DNA of 55,292 nt, from positions 1-55,292 of the forward strand of contig NZ_JAIVLH010000030.1 of assembly GCF_020524345.1 (NCBI RefSeq), in the 5' to 3' direction. Shown here piece after piece: positions 44,192-50,552 of the stretch. Both the position numbers and the translations under genes were made by a program. The DNA is from Metabacillus niabensis (GTDB lineage Bacteria > Bacillota > Bacilli > Bacillales > Bacillaceae). The notes under the pieces were generated by a model. The model saw only the letters and a list, made by a program, of their open reading frames with translations. It did not search any database and was not told the origin of the DNA. Within the stretch, counting starts at the first letter, position 1. Each line of letters begins with the position of its first letter.

Positions 44192-44689
44192 ATGGCAAAT
44201 AAGCAAAATTACAAAATGAAGCCCCTTATGTATATTGTTCAGCCTGATTCTGACGGTGTTCATGTTAATATGCAGTCATATGTAGTGAAAAAAGCAAAAC
44301 AAAAAGTGGTGGAGAAGCCAAAACAATCAGAAGTTACTGTTAATACTGTAGTAGAGGAAGCAGTTGAAACTGAACTGCAAGGGGCTGTTAGTACGGCTGT
44401 GGAGATTCAAGAGGAAGAACAGGTAGAAGAAGAACCTACAGTTAAGCAGTATCGAAAGCAAAGAAAACCTATTACCAAGATGAACGTTCAAGAAAAAATT
44501 GAGTTTTTTAAACATCTACCGAAAAATATGCCTAGGACACTTTGTCAGATCAGTACAGTTGAAGAAACGTACCGTGGAGTAATTATGACAGAAGAAAATG
44601 ACATTGTTACAATTCGCTCGTTAACCCATTCTAAACCGATTGATATACCGCTAAATCAAATTAAAGAAATTAATTTGTTAGGTTTCTAA
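44192..44689 (+). CDS. cotO: Spore coat protein CotO (YjbX)
   Basis: A 165-residue coat morphogenetic protein that in B. subtilis helps shape the outer coat with CotH-dependent proteins. The conserved N-terminus KMKPLMYIVQP and C-terminal half KPITKMNVQEKIEFFKHLP plus ITV/IRSLTHSKPIDI-type strands flank a low-complexity acidic middle (about 60-90, EEEQVEEEP). TTAGGAGGGAAAC precedes the ATG. It faces the convergent cotZ-type gene across a bidirectional terminator. A sigma-K-like promoter lies upstream. Confidence 0.85.
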   Translation: MANKQNYKMKPLMYIVQPDSDGVHVNMQSYVVKKAKQKVVEKPKQSEVTVNTVVEEAVETELQGAVSTAVEIQEEEQVEEEPTVKQYRKQRKPITKMNVQEKIEFFKHLPKNMPRTLCQISTVEETYRGVIMTEENDIVTIRSLTHSKPIDIPLNQIKEINLLGF

Positions 44690-44700
44690 CGTACTTAAAC

Positions 44701-44736
44701 AAAAAAAGTTAGGCACATTTGTGTCTAACTTTTTTT
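44701..44736. terminator. Bidirectional terminator cotO/cotZ
   Basis: AAAAAAAGTTAG pairs with CTAACTTTTTTT, with an inner CAC/GTG pair. Confidence 0.88.
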
Positions 44737-44800
44737 GTACTATCAGAAAGTATACCCATTAGGGCTTGGTGACAAGCCAAGTTTTTTCTAAACCAGATCT

Positions 44801-45214
44801 TTAATCAACTAATAACCGGGGTGATAAGCATTGAATTGCACAGAAACAGCTTAAGTCAACCTCTACACAATTTTTTGTTTTAACAAGCTCTTTTACATCA
44901 CAAATTTTATGAGCAACATGTCCGTGACAATCGATTGGAAGCAGTAGCCGCAGTGTTGCACAGCAATGATGAATCCCTTCGACTCTGAAAAAATTTGTTT
45001 CAAAGCATTCCCCACCAACATGACCGAATGCTTTAAATGGCTCACCCTTTTCGTTTAACAGAATGAAGGGGATTGTATCTCCCAGTGTTTTGACTGGGTT
45101 TAGAAGGTTTGAATAACAACTAGTTGGACATTTTTCATCTTCGACAGCTTCCTGTTGATTCAGTATATTTTCAACCGCATCACATACACAGTTAAAGGCA
45201 TTATTATGTCTCAT
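44801..45214 (-). CDS. cotZ: CotY/CotZ-family coat/crust protein
   Basis: A 137-residue cysteine-rich protein (about 13 Cys) of the CotY/CotZ/ExsY family, which self-assembles into disulfide-linked lattices in the spore crust. CPTSCYSNLL, DTIPFILLNEKGEPFKAFG, CCATLRLLLP and FCAIQCLSP are family blocks. ATG 45214 follows GGGAGGGAGATC; a GTG at 45235 lies inside that site. It is the shorter of two tandem paralogs and takes the cotZ place next to cotO. Which of the pair matches CotZ rather than CotY is inferred from order only. Confidence 0.82.
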   Translation of the reverse strand: MRHNNAFNCVCDAVENILNQQEAVEDEKCPTSCYSNLLNPVKTLGDTIPFILLNEKGEPFKAFGHVGGECFETNFFRVEGIHHCCATLRLLLPIDCHGHVAHKICDVKELVKTKNCVEVDLSCFCAIQCLSPRLLVD

Positions 45215-45320
45215 TTTTGATCTCCCTCCCACCAATAGTTCTTATTAATAGTATAAGAATTAAATGGTTGATAGGTTCTAGGGAAAGGGCCTATTTTTCT
45301 GAAAAATCTTGATACAATCT

Positions 45321-45355
45321 AAAAAGAAAAGACTGCCGATTGTTCAGCAGTCTTT
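45321..45355 (-). terminator. cotY terminator
   Basis: On the minus strand AAAGACTGC-loop-GCAGTCTTT is followed by TCTTTTT. It separates the two CotY/CotZ genes into independent or partly independent units. Confidence 0.85.
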
Positions 45356-45368
45356 GATGTTTATCCGT

Positions 45369-45854
45369 TTATTTGTGGCATTTTTTTCTTTCGTCTGCAA
45401 CACGGTCCACTAATTCCGGTGACAAGCATTGGATAGCACAGAAGCAATCAAGGTCTACTTCGATGCAGAAGTCAGTTTTCTCAAGACCGAAGAAATCTTC
45501 GTCACAAGGATTACATACGCTTAGCGTATTGCCATCAACATCAACCGGACGTAATAATGATAATGTTGCACAGCAATCTTCAACAGCTTCAACACGGAAG
45601 AAGATTGTTTGGAAGCAAGTCATGTCTCCGTTGAATCCACCAACATTACCGAATGCTTTAAAGAGTTCACCTTTTTTTCCGTAAAGGATGAAAGGAATTG
45701 TATCTCTTTGCGGACCAGAGACAGGGCCTAATAAATTGCTGAAGCAGCTAGTTGGGCATTTAATTTCTTCTACTGCTTCTTGTTCAGCTAAAATTTGTTC
45801 AACGGCTTCACATACGCAATTATTGTCTCTATCTTTTTTATCTTTGCAACCCAT
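45369..45854 (-). CDS. cotY: CotY/CotZ-family coat/crust protein
   Basis: A 161-residue paralog of the preceding protein, with matching cysteine blocks [43 protein letters not shown] and [13 protein letters not shown]. It has an extra GDMTCFQT insertion and a longer CNPCDEDFF loop. AAGGAGATGA precedes the ATG. A sigma-K-like promoter (45899-45926) fits late mother-cell expression. The pair reflects duplication; the gene symbol follows B. subtilis order. Confidence 0.85.
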   Translation of the reverse strand: MGCKDKKDRDNNCVCEAVEQILAEQEAVEEIKCPTSCFSNLLGPVSGPQRDTIPFILYGKKGELFKAFGNVGGFNGDMTCFQTIFFRVEAVEDCCATLSLLRPVDVDGNTLSVCNPCDEDFFGLEKTDFCIEVDLDCFCAIQCLSPELVDRVADERKKCHK

Positions 45855-45898
45855 TGAATAGTCATCTCCTTAAATGATTTATTGACTTTAGTCCTTAA

Positions 45899-45926
45899 CA
45901 GACTATGTGGGAAATGACTAGTTGGT
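45899..45926 (-). promoter_or_regulatory. Candidate sigma-K promoter of cotY
   Basis: On the minus strand ACC (45926-45924), a 16-base gap, and CATAGTCTG (45907-45899). Confidence 0.5.
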
Positions 45927-46060
45927 GTGGGTTATCGTCTATATTGTATGTATTCATCCAGAAAGTTTTTAGGTGAATGTATCAAAAAAAAAGGGATGAA
46001 ACTTGTCTTATTAAGAACAAGTTTCCTTATATTTCATTACTATAAGTTTAAAAATAGTCC

Positions 46061-46187
46061 GTTCCATTGTGCTCCAGACACTCCATGCTCCGGGGAGGAA
46101 GCAGAGCCTCCTCAGCTTCGCTTGCGGGGTCTCGGCCTTTCCTCATCTCCCGCAGGAGTCGAGTGTCATCCACTCCATTTCACTATA
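46061..46187 (-). repeat. Long-hairpin intergenic repeat, copy 3 (inverted)
   Basis: This copy reads in the opposite direction to the other two. Its arms AGACACTC (46076-46083) and GAGTGTCA (46161-46168) still pair, but CCGGAGCATGG replaces the CGCGGAAAGCG segment, so it is the most diverged copy. The wider gap 45855-46334 otherwise holds only the cotY promoter, the cotX terminator and AT-rich sequence. Confidence 0.82.
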
Positions 46188-46302
46188 GTGTTATTATAGT
46201 ATCTTAAAAGCAACAATCTATGGGAAACAATTTAATAACAATAGAAATAGCTGATACACATATAATATGATCTTTTATCAGTTGGGGATAAAAACATAAA
46301 AA

Positions 46303-46328
46303 TAAAAAAGCAGGGCAGCCCCTGCTTC
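46303..46328 (-). terminator. cotVWX terminator
   Basis: On the minus strand AAGCAGGG-gctg-CCCTGCTT and TTTTTTATTTT, 8 bases after the cotX stop. Confidence 0.88.
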
Positions 46329-46334
46329 TTGTCA

Positions 46335-46844
46335 TTAGAAAATGTCGATGTTAACAACTAGTGCGATTAAGATTTGAAGAAGAACTTGAAGTGAGATTGC
46401 AACGTCTGTGTCAGTTGTTGTAACTTTTACATCTTTTGAATTTTCAATGACTAGTTTTTGTTTGTTAACTTGTTTCATATCTGCTTCTTGAAGTAATTGT
46501 TGAGTTACTTGCTCTGCACGAGCGCTGTCAGCGATTGTTAAGTTGATAACAAGTGCGATTGCCACTTGAAGTGCTACTTGTAGGGAAACAGCTACTTGAG
46601 TATCAGTTGATTTAATATCAATGTCACAAGAATCTCTTACGATGATAGTTTCAGAAGAAATTTGCTCTGTTTCGCTTACTTGATTTGCTACTTGTGATAC
46701 TTGAGCATCGTCGCCAAAGAAGTTGCCAACATTAGCTCCAGCCACCTCATTGTTATTATTGTTGTTGTGATGATGACAATCACAGTGTGTTGGATGACAA
46801 GAATTACGGTCTAATGCAACCCACTCATATGGTTTTGCTTGCAT
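46335..46844 (-). CDS. cotX: Spore coat/crust protein CotX
   Basis: A 169-residue insoluble-fraction coat protein. A His/Asn-rich head (CDCHHHNNNNNNEV, about 21-34) precedes two CotX/CotV-type half-repeats: IKSTDTQVAVSLQVALQVAI (about 75-94) and VTTTDTDVAISLQVLLQILI (about 142-161). Each is an alternating polar/hydrophobic run suited to strand stacking. The last residues are VVNIDIF. AAAGGAGGAATT precedes the ATG. It is the third gene of a cotV-cotW-cotX set on the minus strand, as in B. subtilis. Confidence 0.88.
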   Translation of the reverse strand: MQAKPYEWVALDRNSCHPTHCDCHHHNNNNNNEVAGANVGNFFGDDAQVSQVANQVSETEQISSETIIVRDSCDIDIKSTDTQVAVSLQVALQVAIALVINLTIADSARAEQVTQQLLQEADMKQVNKQKLVIENSKDVKVTTTDTDVAISLQVLLQILIALVVNIDIF

Positions 46845-46937
46845 GTTTTAATTCCTCCTTTCGATGTACTATTATTAAATGTCAGGATTTTATTTTTGTA
46901 TAAGACAAACATCTTGGTGTTTTCACCCATTTTTAGT

Positions 46938-47219
46938 TTATTTGTCTTTCTTTTTATTTTTCAACATGTCACGCAGTGTCATGTTTTTTGGTGCTTCGTC
47001 AACTTTTTCAGGCTCTTCTTTCTTTGCCTGAGCTCCTTTTACAAATTCATTCACTTGTGCTTGAAGATCTGCTACTACCTTTTTTAACTGCTCCTTTTGG
47101 TCGTCCGTTAATTTCTTTTTACTTTCATCTGAGATGTTATTTTTGCTTAATACGTCTTGAACGAATAGTTGCATCATTGTTTGTGAGATGTCTTGAAGAT
47201 TTAATTTATCATTAGACAA
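46938..47219 (-). CDS. cotW: Spore coat protein CotW-like
   Basis: A 93-residue, highly charged, helical protein (SDESKKKLTDDQKEQLKKVV; ends LKNKKKDK) without cysteine. Position between the CotV-like and CotX genes, size and charge match B. subtilis CotW, which helps solubilise CotX in the crust. ATGGAGGTG precedes the ATG. Identification rests largely on synteny and composition. Confidence 0.75.
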   Translation of the reverse strand: MSNDKLNLQDISQTMMQLFVQDVLSKNNISDESKKKLTDDQKEQLKKVVADLQAQVNEFVKGAQAKKEEPEKVDEAPKNMTLRDMLKNKKKDK

Positions 47220-47309
47220 TGTTGTTCACCTCCATAACATAAATGGATAGGGGAAATAGCGCATAGCGACCCCTTCCCCATAAAGATTTTTTATTTATCT
47301 CTGGCAGTT

Positions 47310-47732
47310 TTATAGGATATCAATTGATACTAACAATGCTAGTAAAATTTGAATTAGAACCTGGAGAGAAATGGCTACATCTGTATCTGTTGTTGTAATC
47401 GTAACGTCACGGGAATTCTCAATGATTACTTTTTGTTTATTTGCTTGCCTGATCACAGAGTTTTGTAATAAATCCTGAGTTACTTGCTCAGCACGTGCGC
47501 TGTCAGCAATTGTTAAGTTAATAACTAATGCAATTGCTACTTGTATTGCTGCTTGTAATGAAACAGCTACTTGTGTGTCTGTTGATTTAATATCAACGTT
47601 GCAGGAATCTTTAATGTGGATAAATTCCTCTGAAACTTGAACTGTCTCATTTGTTTGTACCGCATCTTGTGTTGTATTTGAGTTACTGTGCTTACATTTG
47701 CAATCATCTAAGGCAGACCATCTAGTTGACAT
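47310..47732 (-). CDS. cotV: CotX/CotV-family crust protein (cotV position)
   Basis: A 140-residue paralog of CotX with the same two half-repeats (IKSTDTQVAVSLQAAIQVAI about 49-68; ITTTDTDVAISLQVLIQILL about 116-135) and an almost identical bridge ending LTIADSARAEQVTQ. The head is shorter and lacks the His/Asn run. B. subtilis CotV has one such unit, so this gene is more CotX-like; the symbol is by position. AAAGGAGTGAAT lies before the ATG. It is the first gene of the cotVWX unit. Confidence 0.78.
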   Translation of the reverse strand: MSTRWSALDDCKCKHSNSNTTQDAVQTNETVQVSEEFIHIKDSCNVDIKSTDTQVAVSLQAAIQVAIALVINLTIADSARAEQVTQDLLQNSVIRQANKQKVIIENSRDVTITTTDTDVAISLQVLIQILLALLVSIDIL

Positions 47733-48038
47733 CCAAATTCACTCCTTTCACGATAAGAGGTAAAAAGGGGTCACAACGATTAACCGTTACGATGGGACGT
47801 TTAGGGAGGAAAAAATCGTGAGGTATGCTGTGTTCCCTTTTAATTGTATATAATGCAGATTCACTAGGTTTTGAATGAGGCAAACATACAGGTTTGCACC
47901 CATTTTTCTTATAAATGCTGATGGACAAATGACTGTTTAGGGATTTGGCCTATACATAAAAAAATTAACATGTCCAAGTTCATAAAATAAAAATGCCTTC
48001 ATAATGTATAAAGATTATGATTAGAAAGGTGGGAGGGG
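47733..48038. other. Divergent intergenic region cotV-yjcA
   Basis: About 305 bases. Contains a small hairpin GCAAAC/GTTTGC (47881-47898) and a near-palindrome around AACGATTAACCGTT (47778-47791). A minus-strand frame here (47722-47928) starts at TTG without a ribosome binding site and is not called. A sigma-K-like -10 for yjcA lies at 48000-48008. No clear cotV promoter was found. Confidence 0.4.
48000..48008 (+). promoter_or_regulatory. Candidate sigma-K -10 of yjcA
   Basis: CATAATGTA fits the sigma-K -10 pattern CATAnnnTA exactly and lies 30 bases before yjcA. A matching -35 AC is not clear. Confidence 0.4.
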
Positions 48039-48389
48039 ATGATCACATGGGTAGAATTTTTGATCATTGCATTGGCATCTTTTCGGTTAACGAGATTAAT
48101 GGTTTTCGATAAAATCACCTCCTTTATTCGCAGTCCATTCCATCGTGAAATTGAAGAGATAAACGAAAACGGTGAAACCGAAATTTATATCGAAATTAAA
48201 GGAAAAGGAATACGGGCATGGATCGGTGAATTATTAAGTTGTTATTGGTGTACAGGGGTCTGGTGTACAGCCTTTTTATGCGGATTGTGGTGGTTTTGGC
48301 CAATAGGTGCCGAACCATTACTTGTGATTTTAGCCATTGCGGGATTAGCCGGAATCATTGAATCTATCGTAGGGAAATTAATAGAATAG
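48039..48389 (+). CDS. yjcA: YjcA, DUF1360 sporulation membrane protein
   Basis: A 116-residue membrane protein: an N-terminal helix (about 5-20) with ASFRLTRLMVFDKI, an acidic loop containing ENGETEIYIE, then LLSCYWCTGVW (about 66-76) and two C-terminal helices. The CYWCTGVW motif is the DUF1360 hallmark. B. subtilis yjcA is a sporulation gene in this same slot. GAAAGGTGGGAGGG precedes the ATG. Confidence 0.85.
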   Translation: MITWVEFLIIALASFRLTRLMVFDKITSFIRSPFHREIEEINENGETEIYIEIKGKGIRAWIGELLSCYWCTGVWCTAFLCGLWWFWPIGAEPLLVILAIAGLAGIIESIVGKLIE

Positions 48390-48531
48390 GCAAAACACAT
48401 AGAAACATAAAAGCAATTACACATAAGATGAGATATAGATGCTAAATGACTGCAGACGGTAAAAAGAACAACTGACTTCTTCAGCATAACGTCTAAAAGC
48501 TATATTAAATCGATAGGAAGGTGGGATAATC

Positions 48532-48657
48532 ATGAAAAAGGCAAACTTGAATCCTTCCGGAAGACCTACTAACTCGAATCAAATGATCTCTGTGTCAAAA
48601 CCTAAAAAGGTAAAAAAGAGTGGCTGCGGATGTGGAAAGAAAAATAAACGTGTGTAG
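48532..48657 (+). CDS. Small cysteine-tailed basic protein, spore-type
   Basis: A 41-residue gene with AGGAAGGTGGG 7 bases before ATG and its own terminator. It is rich in Lys, Asn, Ser and Pro (NPSGRPTNSN) and ends KKSGCGCGKKNKRV. No membrane segment. A CATAACGTC sequence at 48485-48493 resembles a sigma-K -10. Placement among coat genes, and the CGCG tail, suggest a small cross-linkable spore protein; this is inference. I do not recognise it by name. Confidence 0.65.
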   Translation: MKKANLNPSGRPTNSNQMISVSKPKKVKKSGCGCGKKNKRV

Positions 48658-48677
48658 CTTTTAATAGGTTTGAATGG

Positions 48678-48709
48678 AGAGACTACTTAGATAAAGTAGT
48701 CTCTTTTTA
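48678..48709 (+). terminator. Terminator of the small spore-type gene
   Basis: AGAGACTACTT-agat-AAAGTAGTCTCT and TTTTT. Confidence 0.88.
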
Positions 48710-48794
48710 ATGGTAAAAAACACATTACATATTTTTACATATATATCCACATACTAAATTTAGTTTTTATTCCAAAAGTTAGGGAGATAGTAAT

Positions 48795-49490
48795 ATGCCA
48801 GATTGGATTGAAGTAGTCATTCGTTCTTTTTGCATTATCGGTGGTCTTTTTTTTATTACGAAGTTACTTGGGAAAAAGCAATTATCCAAATTATCTTTTT
48901 TTGAATATATTGTTGGCATAACAGTAGGAGATATTGCCGGGACCATCACGATGGATATTGAATTAAATATCTTGAACGGAGTGGTTTCTATCTTAATATG
49001 GACGTTATTTCCCCTTGTCATATCTTATATCTCACTTAAAAGTAAGAAATTTCGAGATGTTGTTGAAGGAAAAGCAACTACGTTCATTCAGGATGGCAAA
49101 ATTTTAGAAGAAAATCTAAAGTACGAAAAATATAGTACAGATGAATTACTTGAACAGCTGCGCAAGAAAAATATCTTTCAAGTTTCTGATGTTGAGTTTG
49201 CCATATTAGAGACGAATGGGGAGTTAAGTGTTTTATTAAAAAAAGAAAAGCAGCCAACAAAATGGGAAGATTTTTTCGGAGAAGGTCCAAAACAAAAAAC
49301 ACCGTTAACGGTCATTATGGATGGAAACTACTTAGAAAGTGCGATTTATGAGGGTGGCTATAGTTTAGATTGGGTGAGGAGTAAGCTGAAGGAGAAAAAA
49401 AGAAATGTGAAGGATGTATACCTTGCTCAACTCGACTCTGATGGGAATCTATATGCAGATTATTATGATGATCAACTAAAAAAGCCATAA
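48795..49490 (+). CDS. DUF421 (YetF-like) membrane protein
   Basis: A 231-residue membrane protein with three N-terminal helices (about 5-24, 37-55, 60-80) containing RSFCIIGGLFFITKLLGKKQL and FFEYIVGITVGDIAGT, the DUF421 signature. Two soluble YetF-type subdomains follow: KATTFIQDGKILEENLKY and PLTVIMDGNYLESAIYEGGY, which share a similar strand pattern. Members of this family occur in the spore inner membrane and affect germination or heat resistance. GGGAGATAG precedes the ATG. A 67-residue gene follows 14 bases later. Confidence 0.85.
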   Translation: MPDWIEVVIRSFCIIGGLFFITKLLGKKQLSKLSFFEYIVGITVGDIAGTITMDIELNILNGVVSILIWTLFPLVISYISLKSKKFRDVVEGKATTFIQDGKILEENLKYEKYSTDELLEQLRKKNIFQVSDVEFAILETNGELSVLLKKEKQPTKWEDFFGEGPKQKTPLTVIMDGNYLESAIYEGGYSLDWVRSKLKEKKRNVKDVYLAQLDSDGNLYADYYDDQLKKP

Positions 49491-49504
49491 ACAGGAGAGG
49501 AAAA

Positions 49505-49708
49505 ATGAATATTTTAGAACTGTTTTTTGAAGGATGGCTGAATTCTACTATGAAAAAGCATGATCGGATTCAGTCTGGAGAAGATGTGAAACTGGCTGAA
49601 CTGCATGACCAATTAAATACATTAGACCAAACAACAGAAGATTTTGAATATCGAATGGAGAGCGCAGCAGTAGAATATGAAAAATGGGTAAAGTCAAAAT
49701 CAAAGTGA
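49505..49708 (+). CDS. Small acidic coiled-coil protein
   Basis: A 67-residue soluble protein, mostly helical (LAELHDQLNTLDQTTEDFEY), with an N-terminal hydrophobic patch MNILELFFEGWLNS. CAGGAGAGG precedes the ATG. The gap of 14 bases after the DUF421 gene makes cotranscription, and perhaps a partnership with it, likely. I do not recognise the family. Confidence 0.65.
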   Translation: MNILELFFEGWLNSTMKKHDRIQSGEDVKLAELHDQLNTLDQTTEDFEYRMESAAVEYEKWVKSKSK

Positions 49709-49739
49709 AATTAAGGCAAAAACACTGTTATTCGTCCAC

Positions 49740-49767
49740 ACCGTTTCCTCAATCCCTACATAGATTA
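49740..49767 (+). promoter_or_regulatory. Candidate sigma-K promoter of yjcZ
   Basis: ACC (49740-49742), 16 bases, then CATAGATTA (49759-49767), an exact match to the sigma-K -10 pattern CATAnnnTA. It lies 29 bases before the yjcZ start. Confidence 0.6.
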
Positions 49768-49795
49768 TAAAGAAGTTAGGGTAGAGGAGGTGCTT

Positions 49796-49927
49796 ATGCT
49801 CATGGGTTACGGCTACGGTGGTGGTAACTATGGTTATGGCGGTGGCGGATACTACGGAAGTACTTTCGTATTAATCGTAGTATTGTTCATTCTTTTAATC
49901 ATTGTTGGTGCATCTTTTTATAACTAA
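49796..49927 (+). CDS. yjcZ: YjcZ-family sporulation protein
   Basis: A 43-residue protein: a Gly/Tyr-rich head ([16 protein letters not shown]) followed by one transmembrane helix, [20 protein letters not shown], the typical YjcZ family plan. AGGAGGTG ends 3 bases before ATG 49796; the in-frame ATG 49802 is an equally reasonable start. A sigma-K-like promoter and a private terminator make it a single-gene unit. Function in the spore is unknown. Confidence 0.85.
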   Translation: MLMGYGYGGGNYGYGGGGYYGSTFVLIVVLFILLIIVGASFYN

Positions 49928-49951
49928 TGTGTGAAGCTTTAATGACGAACC

Positions 49952-49990
49952 AAGTACGAGCATGGTAGGCTGCTCGTACTTTCGTCTTTT
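49952..49990 (+). terminator. yjcZ terminator
   Basis: AAGTACGAGCA-loop-TGCTCGTACTT, then TCGTCTTTT. Confidence 0.82.
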
Positions 49991-50040
49991 TAAAGAGTTC
50001 AGGAATGCTTGAATTTTATTAAAAAGATGAATTTCCTATC

Positions 50041-50067
50041 ACATTTTAATTGGAATTCCATACGATA
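50041..50067 (+). promoter_or_regulatory. Candidate sigma-K promoter of spoVIF
   Basis: ACA (50041-50043), 15 bases, then CATACGATA (50059-50067). Confidence 0.5.
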
Positions 50068-50093
50068 ATATCATGAATTAAGGAGGCGGGAAA

Positions 50094-50348
50094 ATGGATA
50101 GCAAATTCTTTAAGAATCTTGAAGGAAAAACTGGCGTTAATATGAATGATATTTTCTCATTAGCTAACTCATTACAAGGTGCAAACTTTAAAGATGAAAA
50201 AACAGTACGCAGCGTCATTCAACGAGTTTCTAAGATTGCCAATAAACCAGTTAACAAGCAAATGGAAGATAAAATCGTTAACTCTATTGTTAACGGAAAT
50301 GAGAAATTGGATTTTAATACGATTTCTAAGATGATAAATAAGAAGTAA
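50094..50348 (+). CDS. spoVIF: Stage VI sporulation protein F (YjcC)
   Basis: An 84-residue mother-cell protein needed in B. subtilis for late coat assembly, with GerE. MDSKFFKNLEGKTGVNMNDI, DEKTVRSVIQRVSKIANKPV and FNTISKMINKK are characteristic. Entirely soluble and helical. AAGGAGGCGGG lies before the ATG. A sigma-K-like promoter and strong terminator define a single-gene transcript. Confidence 0.9.
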   Translation: MDSKFFKNLEGKTGVNMNDIFSLANSLQGANFKDEKTVRSVIQRVSKIANKPVNKQMEDKIVNSIVNGNEKLDFNTISKMINKK

Positions 50349-50352
50349 ACAG

Positions 50353-50385
50353 AAAAAAGGGTCTGACTTTGGTCAGACCCTTTAT
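50353..50385 (+). terminator. spoVIF terminator
   Basis: AAAGGGTCTGAC-tttg-GTCAGACCCTTT with a short T-run. Confidence 0.88.
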
Positions 50386-50404
50386 AGTAGGGTAGAAAAT
50401 TAAG

Positions 50405-50452
50405 TTTTGCAAAAAGAAGCTATCTTTTGCAAAATAGATTAAGAATTTGCAA
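50405..50452. repeat. Phased TTGCAA repeat, copy 2
   Basis: TTGCAA at 50407-50412, 50427-50432 and 50447-50452, spaced exactly 20 bases. It shares ATTTGCAAGAA with the array at 8231-8285. As there, it lies after a plus-strand terminator and before the stop of a minus-strand gene. Confidence 0.55.
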
Positions 50453-50552
50453 GAAACTTGAAAAAAATTTGAAATCCAAAAAACTAGTGGAAGTCTACAA
50501 GAATGAGCTGATTTTGTAAATGAAATAAGCATTAGAGCAGCTTCTTTCTAAC

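Noticed and set aside
16372-46187. Repeats considered as a CRISPR array or as insertion-sequence ends
   Set aside because: The three long-hairpin copies are far apart, in mixed orientation, without regular spacers, transposase or obvious target duplications.
45927-46199. Plus-strand frame of 90 codons beside cotY
   Set aside because: It covers the long-hairpin repeat copy 3 and the cotY promoter, and has no ribosome binding site.
47722-47928. Minus-strand frame of 68 codons upstream of cotV
   Set aside because: TTG start without a ribosome binding site, and it overlaps the cotV start region.
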